The position numbers and the translations under genes were made by a program. Of a DNA stretch of 64,000 nucleotides, positions 27,326 to 35,991 are shown one piece after another. The DNA is from MED-G116 sp038147495 (lineage in GTDB: Bacteria; Pseudomonadota; Alphaproteobacteria; Puniceispirillales; Puniceispirillaceae). Every line of letters begins with the position of its first letter. Position 1 is the first letter of the stretch. The notes beneath the pieces were generated by a model. The model searched no databases. It saw only the letters and a program-made list of their open reading frames with translations, and was not told the origin of the DNA. The stretch spans positions 1-64,000 of the forward strand of contig JAYQTT010000007.1 of NCBI GenBank assembly GCA_038147495.1, written 5' to 3'.

Positions 27326-27493
27326 ATGGCAAAGCCAGCTACCCTGCAGATCCGGCTCGTCAGCACTGCTGACACGGGCTATTTCTATGTGACCAAGAAA
27401 AATCCGCGCACCAAGCCGGAAAAGCTTGAGCTGAAGAAATATGATCCTCGCGCGCGCAAACATGTGGTGTTTCGCGAAGCCAAAATCAAATAA
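27326..27493 (+). CDS. rpmG: 50S ribosomal protein L33 (zinc-free form)
   Basis: A 55-residue ribosomal protein, read directly: MAKPATLQIRLVSTADTGYF, then VTKKNPRTKPEKLELKKYDP and ending FREAKIK. The K-N-P-R-T-K-P-x-KLELKKYDPxxRKHV pattern is L33. The two CxxC zinc pairs of some L33 forms are absent, so this is the C-minus type. TAGGAGC lies nine bases before the ATG. It follows rnr by 116 bp, a common alphaproteobacterial order, and the ROK-like gene starts 6 bp after its stop. Easily missed because of its size. Confidence 0.95.
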   Translation: MAKPATLQIRLVSTADTGYFYVTKKNPRTKPEKLELKKYDPRARKHVVFREAKIK

Positions 27494-27499
27494 ATATCT

Positions 27500-28402
27500 G
27501 TGACAACCAGTTCGATGCTGGGCCTGTCCATTGATAACGATCTGATACACGCCGCCATTGTAAAAGATGGCGGCGCTGCTGTTTCCAGCGTAACCGCCGC
27601 GACCCCTGATGACAGCTATCGTGCATGTCTCCAGACAATTGCCAGTCTTGTTGGTCAGCATGTTGGCAACAACACGATAAAAGGTTCGGTTGGCGTTGCC
27701 ATTCCCGCGGTTATCCGTGAGCAAGGACCGACAAATTCTGCCCTTCCCTACCTCAACGGCAAAAACCTGCAACAAGACCTGCAGGCGGCTCTGGGCTGTC
27801 CCATCCGGCTATATAGCTATGGCACCTGCTTCACCTATTACGAAGCTGTCCACGGCGCTGTTGTGGGCGCAAACAGCCTTTTCGGCATGCATATCGATAC
27901 GCATTGCACCGGAGGTCTTGTCGTCAATGGCGTGTGCATGGATGGCAACAACGGCATAGCGGGCAATTGGGCGCATCTGCCGCTTCCGGCGCCAGTTCCC
28001 TATGAAACGGATGGTCAGACATGCTGGTGTGGCCGCACCGGCTGCATGGAAAGCTTTGTCTCGGCGGCAAGCCTCGAAAAGGATTACGTCAATATCACCG
28101 GCAACCACATAGCAATCGATGCAATCGCCGCGGCCGCAAAGGACAGTGATATTGTTGCCGAGAATGTTTTGCAGGTTCTCGAAGACCGACTTGGCCGGGC
28201 AACTGCGGCGATCATCACCCTGCTTGATCCGGACGTCATTATTATCGGCGGCAGGATTGGCCAGATGGAAAGGCTCATCAGCAATGTGCCGCGCAAATGG
28301 CCCGGCTATGTAACCGTGCAGCGCCCTAAAACACAGCTTTTTCTGGCAAAAACAGGGCCACATGCCGCCGCCGCTGGTGCGGCTATGCTTGCCTCTGGGT
28401 GA
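27500..28402 (+). CDS. ROK-family protein with degenerate kinase site
   Basis: A 300-residue protein of the ROK (repressor/ORF/kinase) fold. The zinc motif is intact: C175-W-C177-G-R-T-G-C182-ME, and the fold continues to a C-terminal PDVIIIGGRIGQM (~244-256). Key sugar-kinase residues are not as expected. The N-terminal phosphate loop DxGGTK reads LSIDNDLIHA, the catalytic ENDAN segment reads YSYGTCFTYYEA (~104-115), and the GxGxG stretch reads MHIDTHCTGG. I infer loss of sugar phosphorylation, perhaps with a binding or regulatory role. There is no N-terminal winged helix, so it is not a NagC-type repressor. GTG start six bases after rpmG. Confidence 0.75.
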   Translation: MTTSSMLGLSIDNDLIHAAIVKDGGAAVSSVTAATPDDSYRACLQTIASLVGQHVGNNTIKGSVGVAIPAVIREQGPTNSALPYLNGKNLQQDLQAALGCPIRLYSYGTCFTYYEAVHGAVVGANSLFGMHIDTHCTGGLVVNGVCMDGNNGIAGNWAHLPLPAPVPYETDGQTCWCGRTGCMESFVSAASLEKDYVNITGNHIAIDAIAAAAKDSDIVAENVLQVLEDRLGRATAAIITLLDPDVIIIGGRIGQMERLISNVPRKWPGYVTVQRPKTQLFLAKTGPHAAAAGAAMLASG

Positions 28403-28408
28403 GATAGC

Positions 28409-29215
28409 CTATTTGCAAACCGGGTCATCAACGCCGTCAATGCGGGTCAATTCGGCAGCAATGCTAAAGTCTCCATAATCAATGACATATTGGCGAACAA
28501 CACCGTTCGGCTGCACGCGGAAGCTTATTTCATATTCCGGCTCTCCATTCGTTGCCGACTGTTTGAAATAGGCTATCTGCACTGGCCAATATCCGTTGGC
28601 AGACAGATCGCCAAAATCGATGTCTGACGATTGTTCCTGCCAGTTTCCAACAACCGTATTTGTTTTCATCATGGCATCGTCATAATCGCCACCAAAAAAA
28701 ACAGTGGCGGCAAGAATGGGCTTTCCTTGATCAGCCGCAGATAAAACAGCTTCCATGTGTCTCATCGGGAAATAAACGTCTTTTGGCAGATCAAGAGACT
28801 GGCCGGCGCCATTCGAAAATACCGCCTGCGCATCAGGCTCCAAACTCGCAAAGCCACCATAGTCCTTGCGGCCCTCAAAGGTGCTCTCTTCGTTGACGTC
28901 AAAGCTGAACTTGTCGCCGCTTTTGGCCTCCCACGATTCAAAATGCGACAGGATCCGCTCACTGCCACCATTCTCGCTCACAAACTCAATCACGTAATCT
29001 TCAACTGAAATCCAGCCTTCACAATCACGTTCAACAGTGACGGCCGATCTGCCGAGAATATTGACGATGTTCGATTTCTGCTCGCGATCATCAAGGCTCA
29101 TTTCATAAAAAGCCTTGTGACTTGCAATCCCCCCGGCTTGTGCACCACTTGCCATGAAAACAAGGCTTGCCGCCATCAGACTGACTTTGAAACATTTACG
29201 CATTATCATTTTCAT
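28409..29215 (-). CDS. EipB-family periplasmic cell-envelope integrity protein (DUF1849)
   Basis: A 268-residue exported protein with a Sec signal peptide (basic MKMIMRKCFKV, hydrophobic core, cleavage near AQA-GG at ~27). The mature part starts SHKAFYEMSL and has the family features CEGW (~65) and a matching late cysteine in DDPVCK at the C-terminus, presumably the conserved disulfide. From family knowledge, Brucella EipB is a beta-spiral periplasmic protein that maintains envelope integrity. It is convergent with the ROK gene (6 bp) and divergent from rnd. Confidence 0.88.
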   Translation of the reverse strand: MKMIMRKCFKVSLMAASLVFMASGAQAGGIASHKAFYEMSLDDREQKSNIVNILGRSAVTVERDCEGWISVEDYVIEFVSENGGSERILSHFESWEAKSGDKFSFDVNEESTFEGRKDYGGFASLEPDAQAVFSNGAGQSLDLPKDVYFPMRHMEAVLSAADQGKPILAATVFFGGDYDDAMMKTNTVVGNWQEQSSDIDFGDLSANGYWPVQIAYFKQSATNGEPEYEISFRVQPNGVVRQYVIDYGDFSIAAELTRIDGVDDPVCK

Positions 29216-29334
29216 CCCATCGAGTATGAAACCGAAATAGTGGTCAAAACAAGCATTTCAATAGGTTTGCCTTCACCAATCGTCAAAATTGCTCTATACC
29301 TCCGGACATCATCGAAAGGTCGTAAAAGGTACCC

Positions 29335-30525
29335 ATGTCCCGCGCATCACAGCAACAATCATCCACAAACGCCTCAATTGCAAAGCCGATCACTCAAACC
29401 AAGGACCTTGTCAACATTGTCCAGCGGTTTGAAAAGGCTGAATTTCTGGCGGTGGACACAGAGTTCATGCGTGAGAAAACCTATTACCCACAGCTCTGTC
29501 TTATTCAAATCGGCGATGGCGATGTAGCGGTCTGCATCGACCCGCTTGCCCCTGATCTCGATTTGTCCAGCCTGTTTGCATTGATGCGCAACCCGGCAAT
29601 CGTCAAAGTGTTCCATGCGGCGAGCCAAGACCTCGAGATCTTCCTTCAATTGATGGGGGAGCTTCCAACTCCGCTTTTCGATACGCAAATCGCGGCGATG
29701 GTGCTTGGTCAAGGTGATCAGGTTGGGTATGATAAGCTGGTCAAGGCGCTTCTTGATTTTGATATCGACAAGACATCTCGTTTTACCGATTGGTCCAAGC
29801 GCCCGTTGAGTGACCGGCAAATCGCCTATGCGCTGGATGATGTGGTCTATCTGGCCAAGCTCTATCCGATCATACAACAGCGGCTTGACGAAATGGGGCG
29901 GCGGGACTGGCTTGCCGGAGAATATGCAAAGCTTGCTGATCCCAACAATTACCAAACAAATCCCGAGGACGCGTGGCGCCGGATCAAAATACGACAGATG
30001 AAGCCCCCTGCCCTGCAACGCCTTGTTGATTTGGCGGCATGGCGCGAGACAGAAGCGCAGACGCGCGATCTGCCGCGTAGCCGGGTGATTCGCGATGAAA
30101 CGCTGATCGATTTGGCCGGCACCAACCCAAAGTCCAGAGATGCGTTCAATAAAATTCGCAATTTTCCGGGTGGCAGCAATGGCAAGCTGGTTGATCCAAT
30201 TCTGAAGATTTTGGCACAAGCGGATGCCGTGCCAGTGGATAGCTTGCCGAAAATCGACAAGCACAAATCACCAAAACGCCCCCCGGCGGCGATTATGGAA
30301 TTGCTGCGCGTGTTGTTAAAACATGTCTGCGACGACCTCGGCATTGCGCCGCGCCTGATTGCATCAGCCGATGATCTTGAAGCACTGGCGCTTGACGACC
30401 ATGCCAATATCCCCGCACTCGAAGGGTGGCGGCACGAGGTTTTCGGGGTGGCGGCGCTGAAGCTGAAGAACGGCGAGACAGCGATCGCGGTAAAAAACCG
30501 CAAGATCACGCTTATCGATCTCTAG
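29335..30525 (+). CDS. rnd: Ribonuclease D
   Basis: 3'-5' exoribonuclease acting in tRNA 3' maturation. It is a DEDDy-type nuclease: D41 and E43 in DTEFMREKTYYP, Asp in FHAASQDLEIF (~100), and Tyr/Asp in YALDDVVYLAKLYP (~165-178). Two HRDC domains follow, at about 215-290 and 305-385, as usual for RNase D. The N-terminus carries about 20 extra polar residues (SQQQSSTNASIAKPI); the start could be later, but ATG 29335 has AAAGGT upstream. Ends 18 bp from the convergent SDR gene. Confidence 0.95.
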   Translation: MSRASQQQSSTNASIAKPITQTKDLVNIVQRFEKAEFLAVDTEFMREKTYYPQLCLIQIGDGDVAVCIDPLAPDLDLSSLFALMRNPAIVKVFHAASQDLEIFLQLMGELPTPLFDTQIAAMVLGQGDQVGYDKLVKALLDFDIDKTSRFTDWSKRPLSDRQIAYALDDVVYLAKLYPIIQQRLDEMGRRDWLAGEYAKLADPNNYQTNPEDAWRRIKIRQMKPPALQRLVDLAAWRETEAQTRDLPRSRVIRDETLIDLAGTNPKSRDAFNKIRNFPGGSNGKLVDPILKILAQADAVPVDSLPKIDKHKSPKRPPAAIMELLRVLLKHVCDDLGIAPRLIASADDLEALALDDHANIPALEGWRHEVFGVAALKLKNGETAIAVKNRKITLIDL

Positions 30526-30543
30526 ATCAGCGCCTTCACACAC

Positions 30544-31326
30544 CTAGATGGAGCTGTTGAAAGAGCCACCATCAATCAGAATATTCTGCCCGGTCAAATA
30601 GCCGGACTTGGCTGAGCACATCCACGCACAGGCAAAGCCAAACTCTTCGATGTTCCCAAGTCGTCTTGTCGGGTTGCGCCCTTCGAATGTCGCCCGCATT
30701 TCCTCAGGCGTTTTGCTCTCAGCCTTGGCCGCATTGGCGATCAGGCTCTCGATTCGGTCAGTATTGAACTGTCCGGGTAACAGGCCATTAATCGTCACAT
30801 TATGTTGTGCGACCTGTCGTGCCAAACCGGCACAAAAGCCGGTGAGCGCGGCTCTGGCACCATTTGACAGGCCAAGCTGAGGGATGGGAGATTTCACAGA
30901 GCCAGAGGTGATGTTGACGATGCGACCAAATTTACGATCGCACATCGGGTCAATCACCGCCTTGATCAATTCAAACGCGGTAAGCATGTTTGCATCCAAC
31001 GCGGCATTCCAGTTGTCGCGTGACCAATCGCGAAAATCGCCTGGAGGTGGACCGCCCGCGTTATTAACCAGAATATCGACGTCTCCAGCGGCCTCAAGAA
31101 CAGCTTTTCGACCATCTTCCGTGGTGATGTCACAAACGACTTCCTTGACCTCAACACCATGCTTGCTCCGGATGGTTTCGGCAGCACTGGCCAGAAGATC
31201 ACCGCCTCTGGCACACATCACCAAATTGACGCCAACCGCACCAAGGGCATCGGCACAGCCATAGCCAAGCCCTTTGCTTGATGCACAAACGATTGCCTTG
31301 CGCCCTGCAATACCAAAATCCAACAT
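30544..31326 (-). CDS. Short-chain dehydrogenase/reductase family protein with atypical active site
   Basis: A 260-residue classical-length SDR. The cofactor motif is slightly changed (ASSKGLGYGCADAL, ~15-28) and NNAGG is at ~88-92. The serine of the triad is in NITSGSVKSPIPQ, but the YxxxK pair is replaced: the aligned region reads LGLSNGARAALTGF, with Leu or Ser for Tyr and Arg for Lys. The C-terminus has LTGQNILIDGGSF. A subgroup of SDRs with the LSNxxR pattern exists and is usually annotated as 3-oxoacyl-ACP reductase-like; the reaction is uncertain. I chose ATG 31326 because AGGAGAG is then at proper spacing (ATG 31332 is too close). Confidence 0.8.
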   Translation of the reverse strand: MLDFGIAGRKAIVCASSKGLGYGCADALGAVGVNLVMCARGGDLLASAAETIRSKHGVEVKEVVCDITTEDGRKAVLEAAGDVDILVNNAGGPPPGDFRDWSRDNWNAALDANMLTAFELIKAVIDPMCDRKFGRIVNITSGSVKSPIPQLGLSNGARAALTGFCAGLARQVAQHNVTINGLLPGQFNTDRIESLIANAAKAESKTPEEMRATFEGRNPTRRLGNIEEFGFACAWMCSAKSGYLTGQNILIDGGSFNSSI

Positions 31327-31350
31327 CACCATCTCTCCTGTTTCAAATGC

Positions 31351-32022
31351 CTATTCCTGATTACCATCGCTCATCGCTTCACGGGCAAGCCGCAATGTTA
31401 TCTCACTTTTTCTGGCCAAAGACATTTCGTCCATTCGCCCGACAATGTCACGCGCCGCTGCGAATGACCGCTCCATCCGTGCCACCAGATATTGTACCAC
31501 CCGATCCGGGACAACAAGCTGCCTTTCAGCAAAATTCTTTTGCATCAATGCATGCAGCAATTGATCATCCGGACCATCGATCAAGGCGAGGTTGACCGCC
31601 CGCATGCGTGACGCCAAGTCCTTCAGCTTCCATGGCATCTGGCCGACAGGCTCATGGCTCAGTAACAGCAAAGACCCACCCTCGGCGGCCACTCTGTTAA
31701 ACAGGTGGAACAACGCCTCCTCTGGCCATTGTGGGTCCACATTGTCGAGAATGAAGTGCTCATTTGCAAAGCGCGACATGTCATTCAAGTCAGATGCAGC
31801 AAGGACACGCGCTTCGCTTTGCATCTGCCACACAGCCGCCAGATGCGATTTACCACTTGCTTCAGGTCCAGAGATATTCAGCGCCCGCGCCTGTCCAATC
31901 CAGTCTGGCCAACGATCTATCCATTGTGCCGCGATCTCATTACAGGCACTGATCAGGAAGTCGCCATGACCGGATGTTGTGCGCACATTCAAATCAAGCG
32001 GAAGCTGTTGCATCTTGTCCAT
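31351..32022 (-). CDS. hdaA: DnaA-related replication regulator HdaA
   Basis: A 223-residue DnaA-like AAA+ protein. In Caulobacter, HdaA acts with the beta clamp to inactivate DnaA-ATP after initiation. From ATG 32022 it begins MDKMQQLPLDLN; QLPLDL is the clamp-binding motif of Hda proteins. A Walker A-like GPEASGKSHLAAVW (~52-65), a sensor-type LLLLSHEP (~120) and the C-terminal AAA lid follow. The DNA-binding domain IV of DnaA is absent, as expected. A longer frame to 32070 would add 16 residues before the clamp motif and lacks support. Ten bp downstream of the DUF2066 gene. Confidence 0.9.
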   Translation of the reverse strand: MDKMQQLPLDLNVRTTSGHGDFLISACNEIAAQWIDRWPDWIGQARALNISGPEASGKSHLAAVWQMQSEARVLAASDLNDMSRFANEHFILDNVDPQWPEEALFHLFNRVAAEGGSLLLLSHEPVGQMPWKLKDLASRMRAVNLALIDGPDDQLLHALMQKNFAERQLVVPDRVVQYLVARMERSFAAARDIVGRMDEMSLARKSEITLRLAREAMSDGNQE

Positions 32023-32032
32023 AGGCGCTCGT

Positions 32033-33196
32033 CTATTGCGTTTTTGACGAAACAATCGACATGCGACCATTTACGTCCGTGACCAGCTTCAAATCATGCG
32101 CCAGCAACGCATTCTCCACGGCCGCAATTGTCCCCTCGACATTGGCTGTGATCACGCCTGAACCAATATCCAACTTGCGGATATCATAACCGTTGAACAC
32201 GGCGATTTGATCAAAGACCGCAAGTCGTGATGTCCATTGCGCAAGAGACGTTATCGGCACCACAAGCGTCAATCTTTGTGTGTCATTGCCGGAAATTGCG
32301 TTTGCGGCGTACCAGCTTGCCTCCATCTCACCGAGGATCTTGCTACGCGCAATGCCTAGCTGTTCCGCCAGATTGGTAGCTACCGGCATATCCACCATCT
32401 TGGCCAATGTGGTCAGCAATCGGCCATCGCGTGAAAACAATTGTCCGTCAACCGTCAAAACCGGTGTGGCGCCCTGATAATCGAGACGGGCGATAACAAG
32501 CATCGTCTGCTCGGCCCCGGCAAGCGTTGCCGCATAGCTGAGCGTTACCTGATTGGCACGAGCCAGATCCTCGGCCCGAAGGCTACGCTCATTGACGATT
32601 GTTGGTTCAAGCAGAACAAAATTAACAAGACCATGGGTTGTCTCAACCGCATCCCGCCATCCTGAGAGCCAGCTATTATTCTTTTGCCACGCGCGTGCGC
32701 CTTCCGGCCCCTGCCATACAGGCAAAACCAGAATGGGCGGACTGCGTAATTCTGTCCATTTCAAACCTGAAGTCCGAAAGCTTTGCCGCAGACGCGCCGC
32801 GTCAAAACAGAAGTCGAGCAGCGCTATATACCGGCCTTCGAGACTGTTTTCTTCGCTGATATGAACAAAATCGGTAAATTCATCGAGGTCGTGCCGGGCG
32901 ACAAACTCTGCGACAATCTCCGGGTCATGCAACAACCGCTTCAAAACCACGCCAAAGGCTGTTTCCGCAGCGGCCCGGGTACCAAGCTCACGCGCCTCAC
33001 CGGCTGTTTCAGCCCGCTGGTCTATGCTGACGTTCTGCACGCCAAACTCCGAAGTACCGCACTGTTCTGCAACAGCCAGCTCGCTCGCTACAGACAGCCC
33101 AACAAACACCACAGCCAAGACAAACAAATGCTGCCGCACTGAACGTTGGCCGCTCAAATGCAGGTGGATCCATCGTAAAGTTAAAGCTGCATTCAC
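32033..33196 (-). CDS. DUF2066 domain protein, exported
   Basis: A 387-residue protein with an N-terminal membrane or signal segment (residues ~22-43, LFVLAVVFVGLSVASELAVA). The mature part matches the DUF2066 layout: FGVQNVSIDQRAETAGEARELGTRAAAETAF (~52-82), then RYIALLDFCFDAARLRQSF and LPVWQGPEGARAW (~150). Function unknown; the gene is usually found just upstream of the hda gene in proteobacteria, as here, so a shared operon is likely. Divergent from purM across 106 bp. Confidence 0.85.
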   Translation of the reverse strand: MNAALTLRWIHLHLSGQRSVRQHLFVLAVVFVGLSVASELAVAEQCGTSEFGVQNVSIDQRAETAGEARELGTRAAAETAFGVVLKRLLHDPEIVAEFVARHDLDEFTDFVHISEENSLEGRYIALLDFCFDAARLRQSFRTSGLKWTELRSPPILVLPVWQGPEGARAWQKNNSWLSGWRDAVETTHGLVNFVLLEPTIVNERSLRAEDLARANQVTLSYAATLAGAEQTMLVIARLDYQGATPVLTVDGQLFSRDGRLLTTLAKMVDMPVATNLAEQLGIARSKILGEMEASWYAANAISGNDTQRLTLVVPITSLAQWTSRLAVFDQIAVFNGYDIRKLDIGSGVITANVEGTIAAVENALLAHDLKLVTDVNGRMSIVSSKTQ

Positions 33197-33230
33197 AACG
33201 ACAAAGCCCTATGATCCTGTTTGTTTTGTC

Positions 33231-33239
33231 TGTTATAAC
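33231..33239 (+). promoter_or_regulatory. Possible extended -10 promoter for purM
   Basis: TGTTATAAC (TG, one base, then TATAAC) lies 64 bp before the purM start in the divergent gap with the DUF2066 gene. There is no good -35, which extended -10 promoters tolerate. Weak evidence. Confidence 0.3.
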
Positions 33240-33302
33240 ACCACCTCGCAGTGACGCCAGCATGTCAGATATAAATTCATCCAGCAAAATGACGGATTAC
33301 AG

Positions 33303-34367
33303 ATGAACAAGCCACTAAGCTATAAGGATGCAGGGGTTGATATCGACGCAGGAGACAAACTCGTCGCACAAATCGCCCCACATGCAAAGCGGACAAGAAG
33401 ACGTGGTGCCGATGCGTCGCTTGGTGGCTTTGGCGGTTTGTTTGATCTTGCCGCTGCGGGCTTCAGCGATCCGGTTCTGGTTGCCGCGACCGATGGTGTC
33501 GGCACCAAGCTGGAATTGGCGGGACAGCTTGGCAAGCACCGCGGACTTGGCATTGATCTTGTCGCGATGTGCGCCAACGACATTCTTGTGCAAGGGGCAA
33601 TGCCGCTGTTCTTTCTTGACTATTTTGCGACCGGAAAGCTGGAACCGGATGTTGCTGCTGAAGTGGTCGCGGGCATTGCGGATGGCTGTGTTGAGGTTGA
33701 ATGCGCGCTTATTGGCGGTGAAACAGCGGAAATGCCGGGCATATACCCGCCCGGATCATATGATCTGGCGGGCTTTTGTGTCGGCGCCGCCGAGCGTGGG
33801 CAGTTACTGCATCCCGGTCAGGCCAAAGCCGGCGACATCGCCATTGCGCTACCATCATCCGGCGTTCATTCGAACGGTTATTCGCTTGTTCGCAAGATCA
33901 TAGAGATCACTGGCGCGGACCTTGGCGCCGCGGCACCGGGCGACCCGGCACAAACACTTGGCGATGCTCTTTTGGCGCCGACCCGGCTTTATCAAAAAGC
34001 CGTGCGTTGCGCGCTCGATCACGGCGGCGTAAGCGGCATTGTTCATGTCACGGGTGGTGGACTGATCGAAAATCCGCCACGTGTCTATGACGACTCTCTT
34101 AGCCTGCATCTGGATCTTGCCGCATGCCCATTGCCACCACTATTTCGCTGGTTACGCGATTCGGGCAATATTGAAACCATGGAACTGGCGCGCACCTTCA
34201 ATTGTGGTATCGGCATGATACTTTTCGCCGACAAAGACAATGCCGCTTCGCTGTTGGCTGATTTGCAATCTGGCCCGGAACCAGAGGCATGGATTGCCGG
34301 GCAGCTTGAGGTTCGTGATGCAGTCGATCAGGCGGTCGTCCTTATTAACAGCGAAAGCTGGGACTGA
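33303..34367 (+). CDS. purM: Phosphoribosylformylglycinamidine cyclo-ligase
   Basis: AIR synthetase, the fifth step of purine synthesis, closing FGAM to AIR with ATP. It begins MNKPLSYKDAGVDIDAGDKL, the PurM signature, then LVAATDGVGTKLELA (~59-73), GLGIDLVAMCANDILVQGAMPLFFLDYFATGKLE and GGETAEMPGIY (~140-150). The C-terminal domain contains GLIENPPRVY and FNCGIGM. 354 residues is standard. It is followed after 4 bp by purN, forming the usual purMN operon. Confidence 0.98.
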   Translation: MNKPLSYKDAGVDIDAGDKLVAQIAPHAKRTRRRGADASLGGFGGLFDLAAAGFSDPVLVAATDGVGTKLELAGQLGKHRGLGIDLVAMCANDILVQGAMPLFFLDYFATGKLEPDVAAEVVAGIADGCVEVECALIGGETAEMPGIYPPGSYDLAGFCVGAAERGQLLHPGQAKAGDIAIALPSSGVHSNGYSLVRKIIEITGADLGAAAPGDPAQTLGDALLAPTRLYQKAVRCALDHGGVSGIVHVTGGGLIENPPRVYDDSLSLHLDLAACPLPPLFRWLRDSGNIETMELARTFNCGIGMILFADKDNAASLLADLQSGPEPEAWIAGQLEVRDAVDQAVVLINSESWD

Positions 34368-34371
34368 CAGC

Positions 34372-35043
34372 ATGATTCGTGTTGCGATCCTTGTTTCTGG
34401 TCGTGGCAGCAACATGCAGAAGCTTGTTGAAGCGGCTGACCAGCACAGCGACAAGATCGAAATTGTTCTGGTCGCAAGTAACAAGCCTTGTGACGCGATC
34501 ACCTATGCCATCAACCGGAACATCCCGGCCAAAATCATTGATCGTGCCGCATATGACAGCCGCGCCCTTCAAGAAGAGGCTCTGGCTGCCACCATTGAGG
34601 AGGCGCAGGCTGACTGGATTTTTCTTGCCGGCTACATGGCCATTCTCGGCGCAGATTTTGTCGCCCGGTTTGCCAACAGGATCGTCAATATCCACCCCTC
34701 TCTGTTGCCCGCATTCAAGGGTTTGGACACGCATGAGCGGGCTTTGCAGGCGCAAGTTAAAGAACATGGCGCAACGGTGCATCTGGTGAATGCCGCGCTT
34801 GATGACGGTCCAGCAATCCTCCAGGCGAAATTGGCCCCATTACCGGATGAAGATGCACCGTCACTTGCCGCCAGAGTGCTGAGACTTGAGCATCAACTCT
34901 ATCCCTTCGTCCTGATCAGTCTCGCGCACGGCGATCTTGTGATAGAGGGTGGGCAGCCAAATTGGCAGCCAAAGAAAAACCGCAAGCACCTGAACGATGA
35001 CGCAACCGAACAGTTTCTCTCGACCGCTGTCATCTGGCCATAA
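34372..35043 (+). CDS. purN: Phosphoribosylglycinamide formyltransferase
   Basis: GAR transformylase using 10-formyl-tetrahydrofolate, third step of purine synthesis. From ATG 34372: MIRVAILVSGRGSNMQKLVEA, then the catalytic motif NIHPSLLPAFKGLDTHERAL (~103-122; Asn and His of the active site) and the Asp in DDGPAILQ (~143-150). The 223-residue length suits the family. A longer frame from 34240 lies within purM and is not credible. Four bp after purM. Confidence 0.97.
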   Translation: MIRVAILVSGRGSNMQKLVEAADQHSDKIEIVLVASNKPCDAITYAINRNIPAKIIDRAAYDSRALQEEALAATIEEAQADWIFLAGYMAILGADFVARFANRIVNIHPSLLPAFKGLDTHERALQAQVKEHGATVHLVNAALDDGPAILQAKLAPLPDEDAPSLAARVLRLEHQLYPFVLISLAHGDLVIEGGQPNWQPKKNRKHLNDDATEQFLSTAVIWP

Positions 35044-35165
35044 ACAAAGCCGGATACCTCTCAAACACGCGGTCAATAACTGACCTATTTGTGTTATCAA
35101 ACCGTTGATTTTATGAGCTTGATGCGCGATAAGGTGAGAGAACGTCTGGCGAGGGAGACAGCAAC

Positions 35166-35297
35166 ATGAATACAGAAAATTTTGACAAACAAGCCAAAGC
35201 GCATTTGGCCTTCTATCACAGCTTCATGGGTGGAACAAAAATCGTTGTCGCGCTGGTTATTGTGACTCTTGTTGCCATGGCGGTGACGTTGCTCTAG
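35166..35297 (+). CDS. aa3-type cytochrome c oxidase subunit IV
   Basis: A 43-residue single-pass membrane protein: MNTENFDKQAKAHLAFYHSF, then GGTKIVVALVIVTLVAMAVTLL. The amphipathic N-terminus with K-x-x-LAFYxSFMxG followed by one transmembrane helix is the small subunit IV of alphaproteobacterial aa3 oxidases (as in Rhodobacter and Paracoccus). GAGGGAGA precedes the ATG. It stands alone between purN and the ndk terminator; the main oxidase genes are not in this window. Too short to stand out as an ORF. Confidence 0.9.
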   Translation: MNTENFDKQAKAHLAFYHSFMGGTKIVVALVIVTLVAMAVTLL

Positions 35298-35366
35298 CAA
35301 AACCCCTAAAGGTTTGAACGTTTGCACCATTTGGCAGGCGCCGACTTTAACACGGTTTGCATACAG

Positions 35367-35393
35367 AAAAAGGCGGGTGATCCCCGCCTTTTT
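35367..35393. terminator. Bidirectional Rho-independent terminator between the oxidase subunit gene and ndk
   Basis: AAAAAGGCGGG, loop TGATC, CCCGCCTTTTT: an 11-bp perfect stem with A and T runs on each side, so it can end transcripts from both convergent genes (stops at 35297 and 35425). Confidence 0.85.
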
Positions 35394-35424
35394 GCTTGCA
35401 ATAACACGACTGCTAAGTCGGAAA

Positions 35425-35847
35425 TTATTCGGTGATTTCGCAGCCTGCGAAAAAATATGCAATTTCGATAGCTGCATTTTCCGGGCTGTCAGAGCCATGC
35501 ACAGAATTGGCTTCAATTGACTCAGCAAAATCCTTACGGATGGTTCCCTCTGCCGCATCTGCGGGATTGGTGGCACCCATCACTTCACGGTTCTTGGCAA
35601 TCGCATTTTCACCTTCCAGAACCTGTAAAACAACCGGACCAGAGGTCATGAAGGCAACCAGATCATTGTAAAATGGACGTTCGGCATGCACCGCATAGAA
35701 TGCTTTTGCCTCTGCCTCGCTCAATTGCTTGCGCTTCTGGCCAACAATTCTGAGGCCAGCGCCTTCCAAGCGGGCATTGATTTGGCCGGTAAGATTGCGG
35801 CGTGTGGCGTCGGGCTTAATGATGGAAAAGGTTCTCTCGAGGGCCAT
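35425..35847 (-). CDS. ndk: Nucleoside diphosphate kinase
   Basis: Transfers the gamma-phosphate between nucleoside triphosphates and diphosphates through a phospho-histidine. 140 residues: MALERTFSIIKPDATRRNLTG at the start and the active-site NSVHGSDSPENAAIEI (~114-129), with His in VHGSD. Full length and intact. Convergent with the oxidase subunit IV gene; they share the terminator at 35367-35393. The 144-bp gap upstream to holC holds no gene. Confidence 0.98.
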   Translation of the reverse strand: MALERTFSIIKPDATRRNLTGQINARLEGAGLRIVGQKRKQLSEAEAKAFYAVHAERPFYNDLVAFMTSGPVVLQVLEGENAIAKNREVMGATNPADAAEGTIRKDFAESIEANSVHGSDSPENAAIEIAYFFAGCEITE

Positions 35848-35991
35848 GATGCTTCCTTTGTATGTCTGGTCAAAGCTGGGTCTTGGTTTTGCGCCGTAAA
35901 AACGGCAAATCTCGCCGCCTTAATAGGCAAAGCCGGGCAGCGTTACAACCCCCAAAATTCTGGTGGGGCGTGAAGATTGGAAACAAGTCAA

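Noticed and set aside
21946..27375. Many long minus-strand ORFs opposite dprA, topA and rnr
   Set aside because: They are mirror frames of strongly conserved genes and show no protein families of their own.
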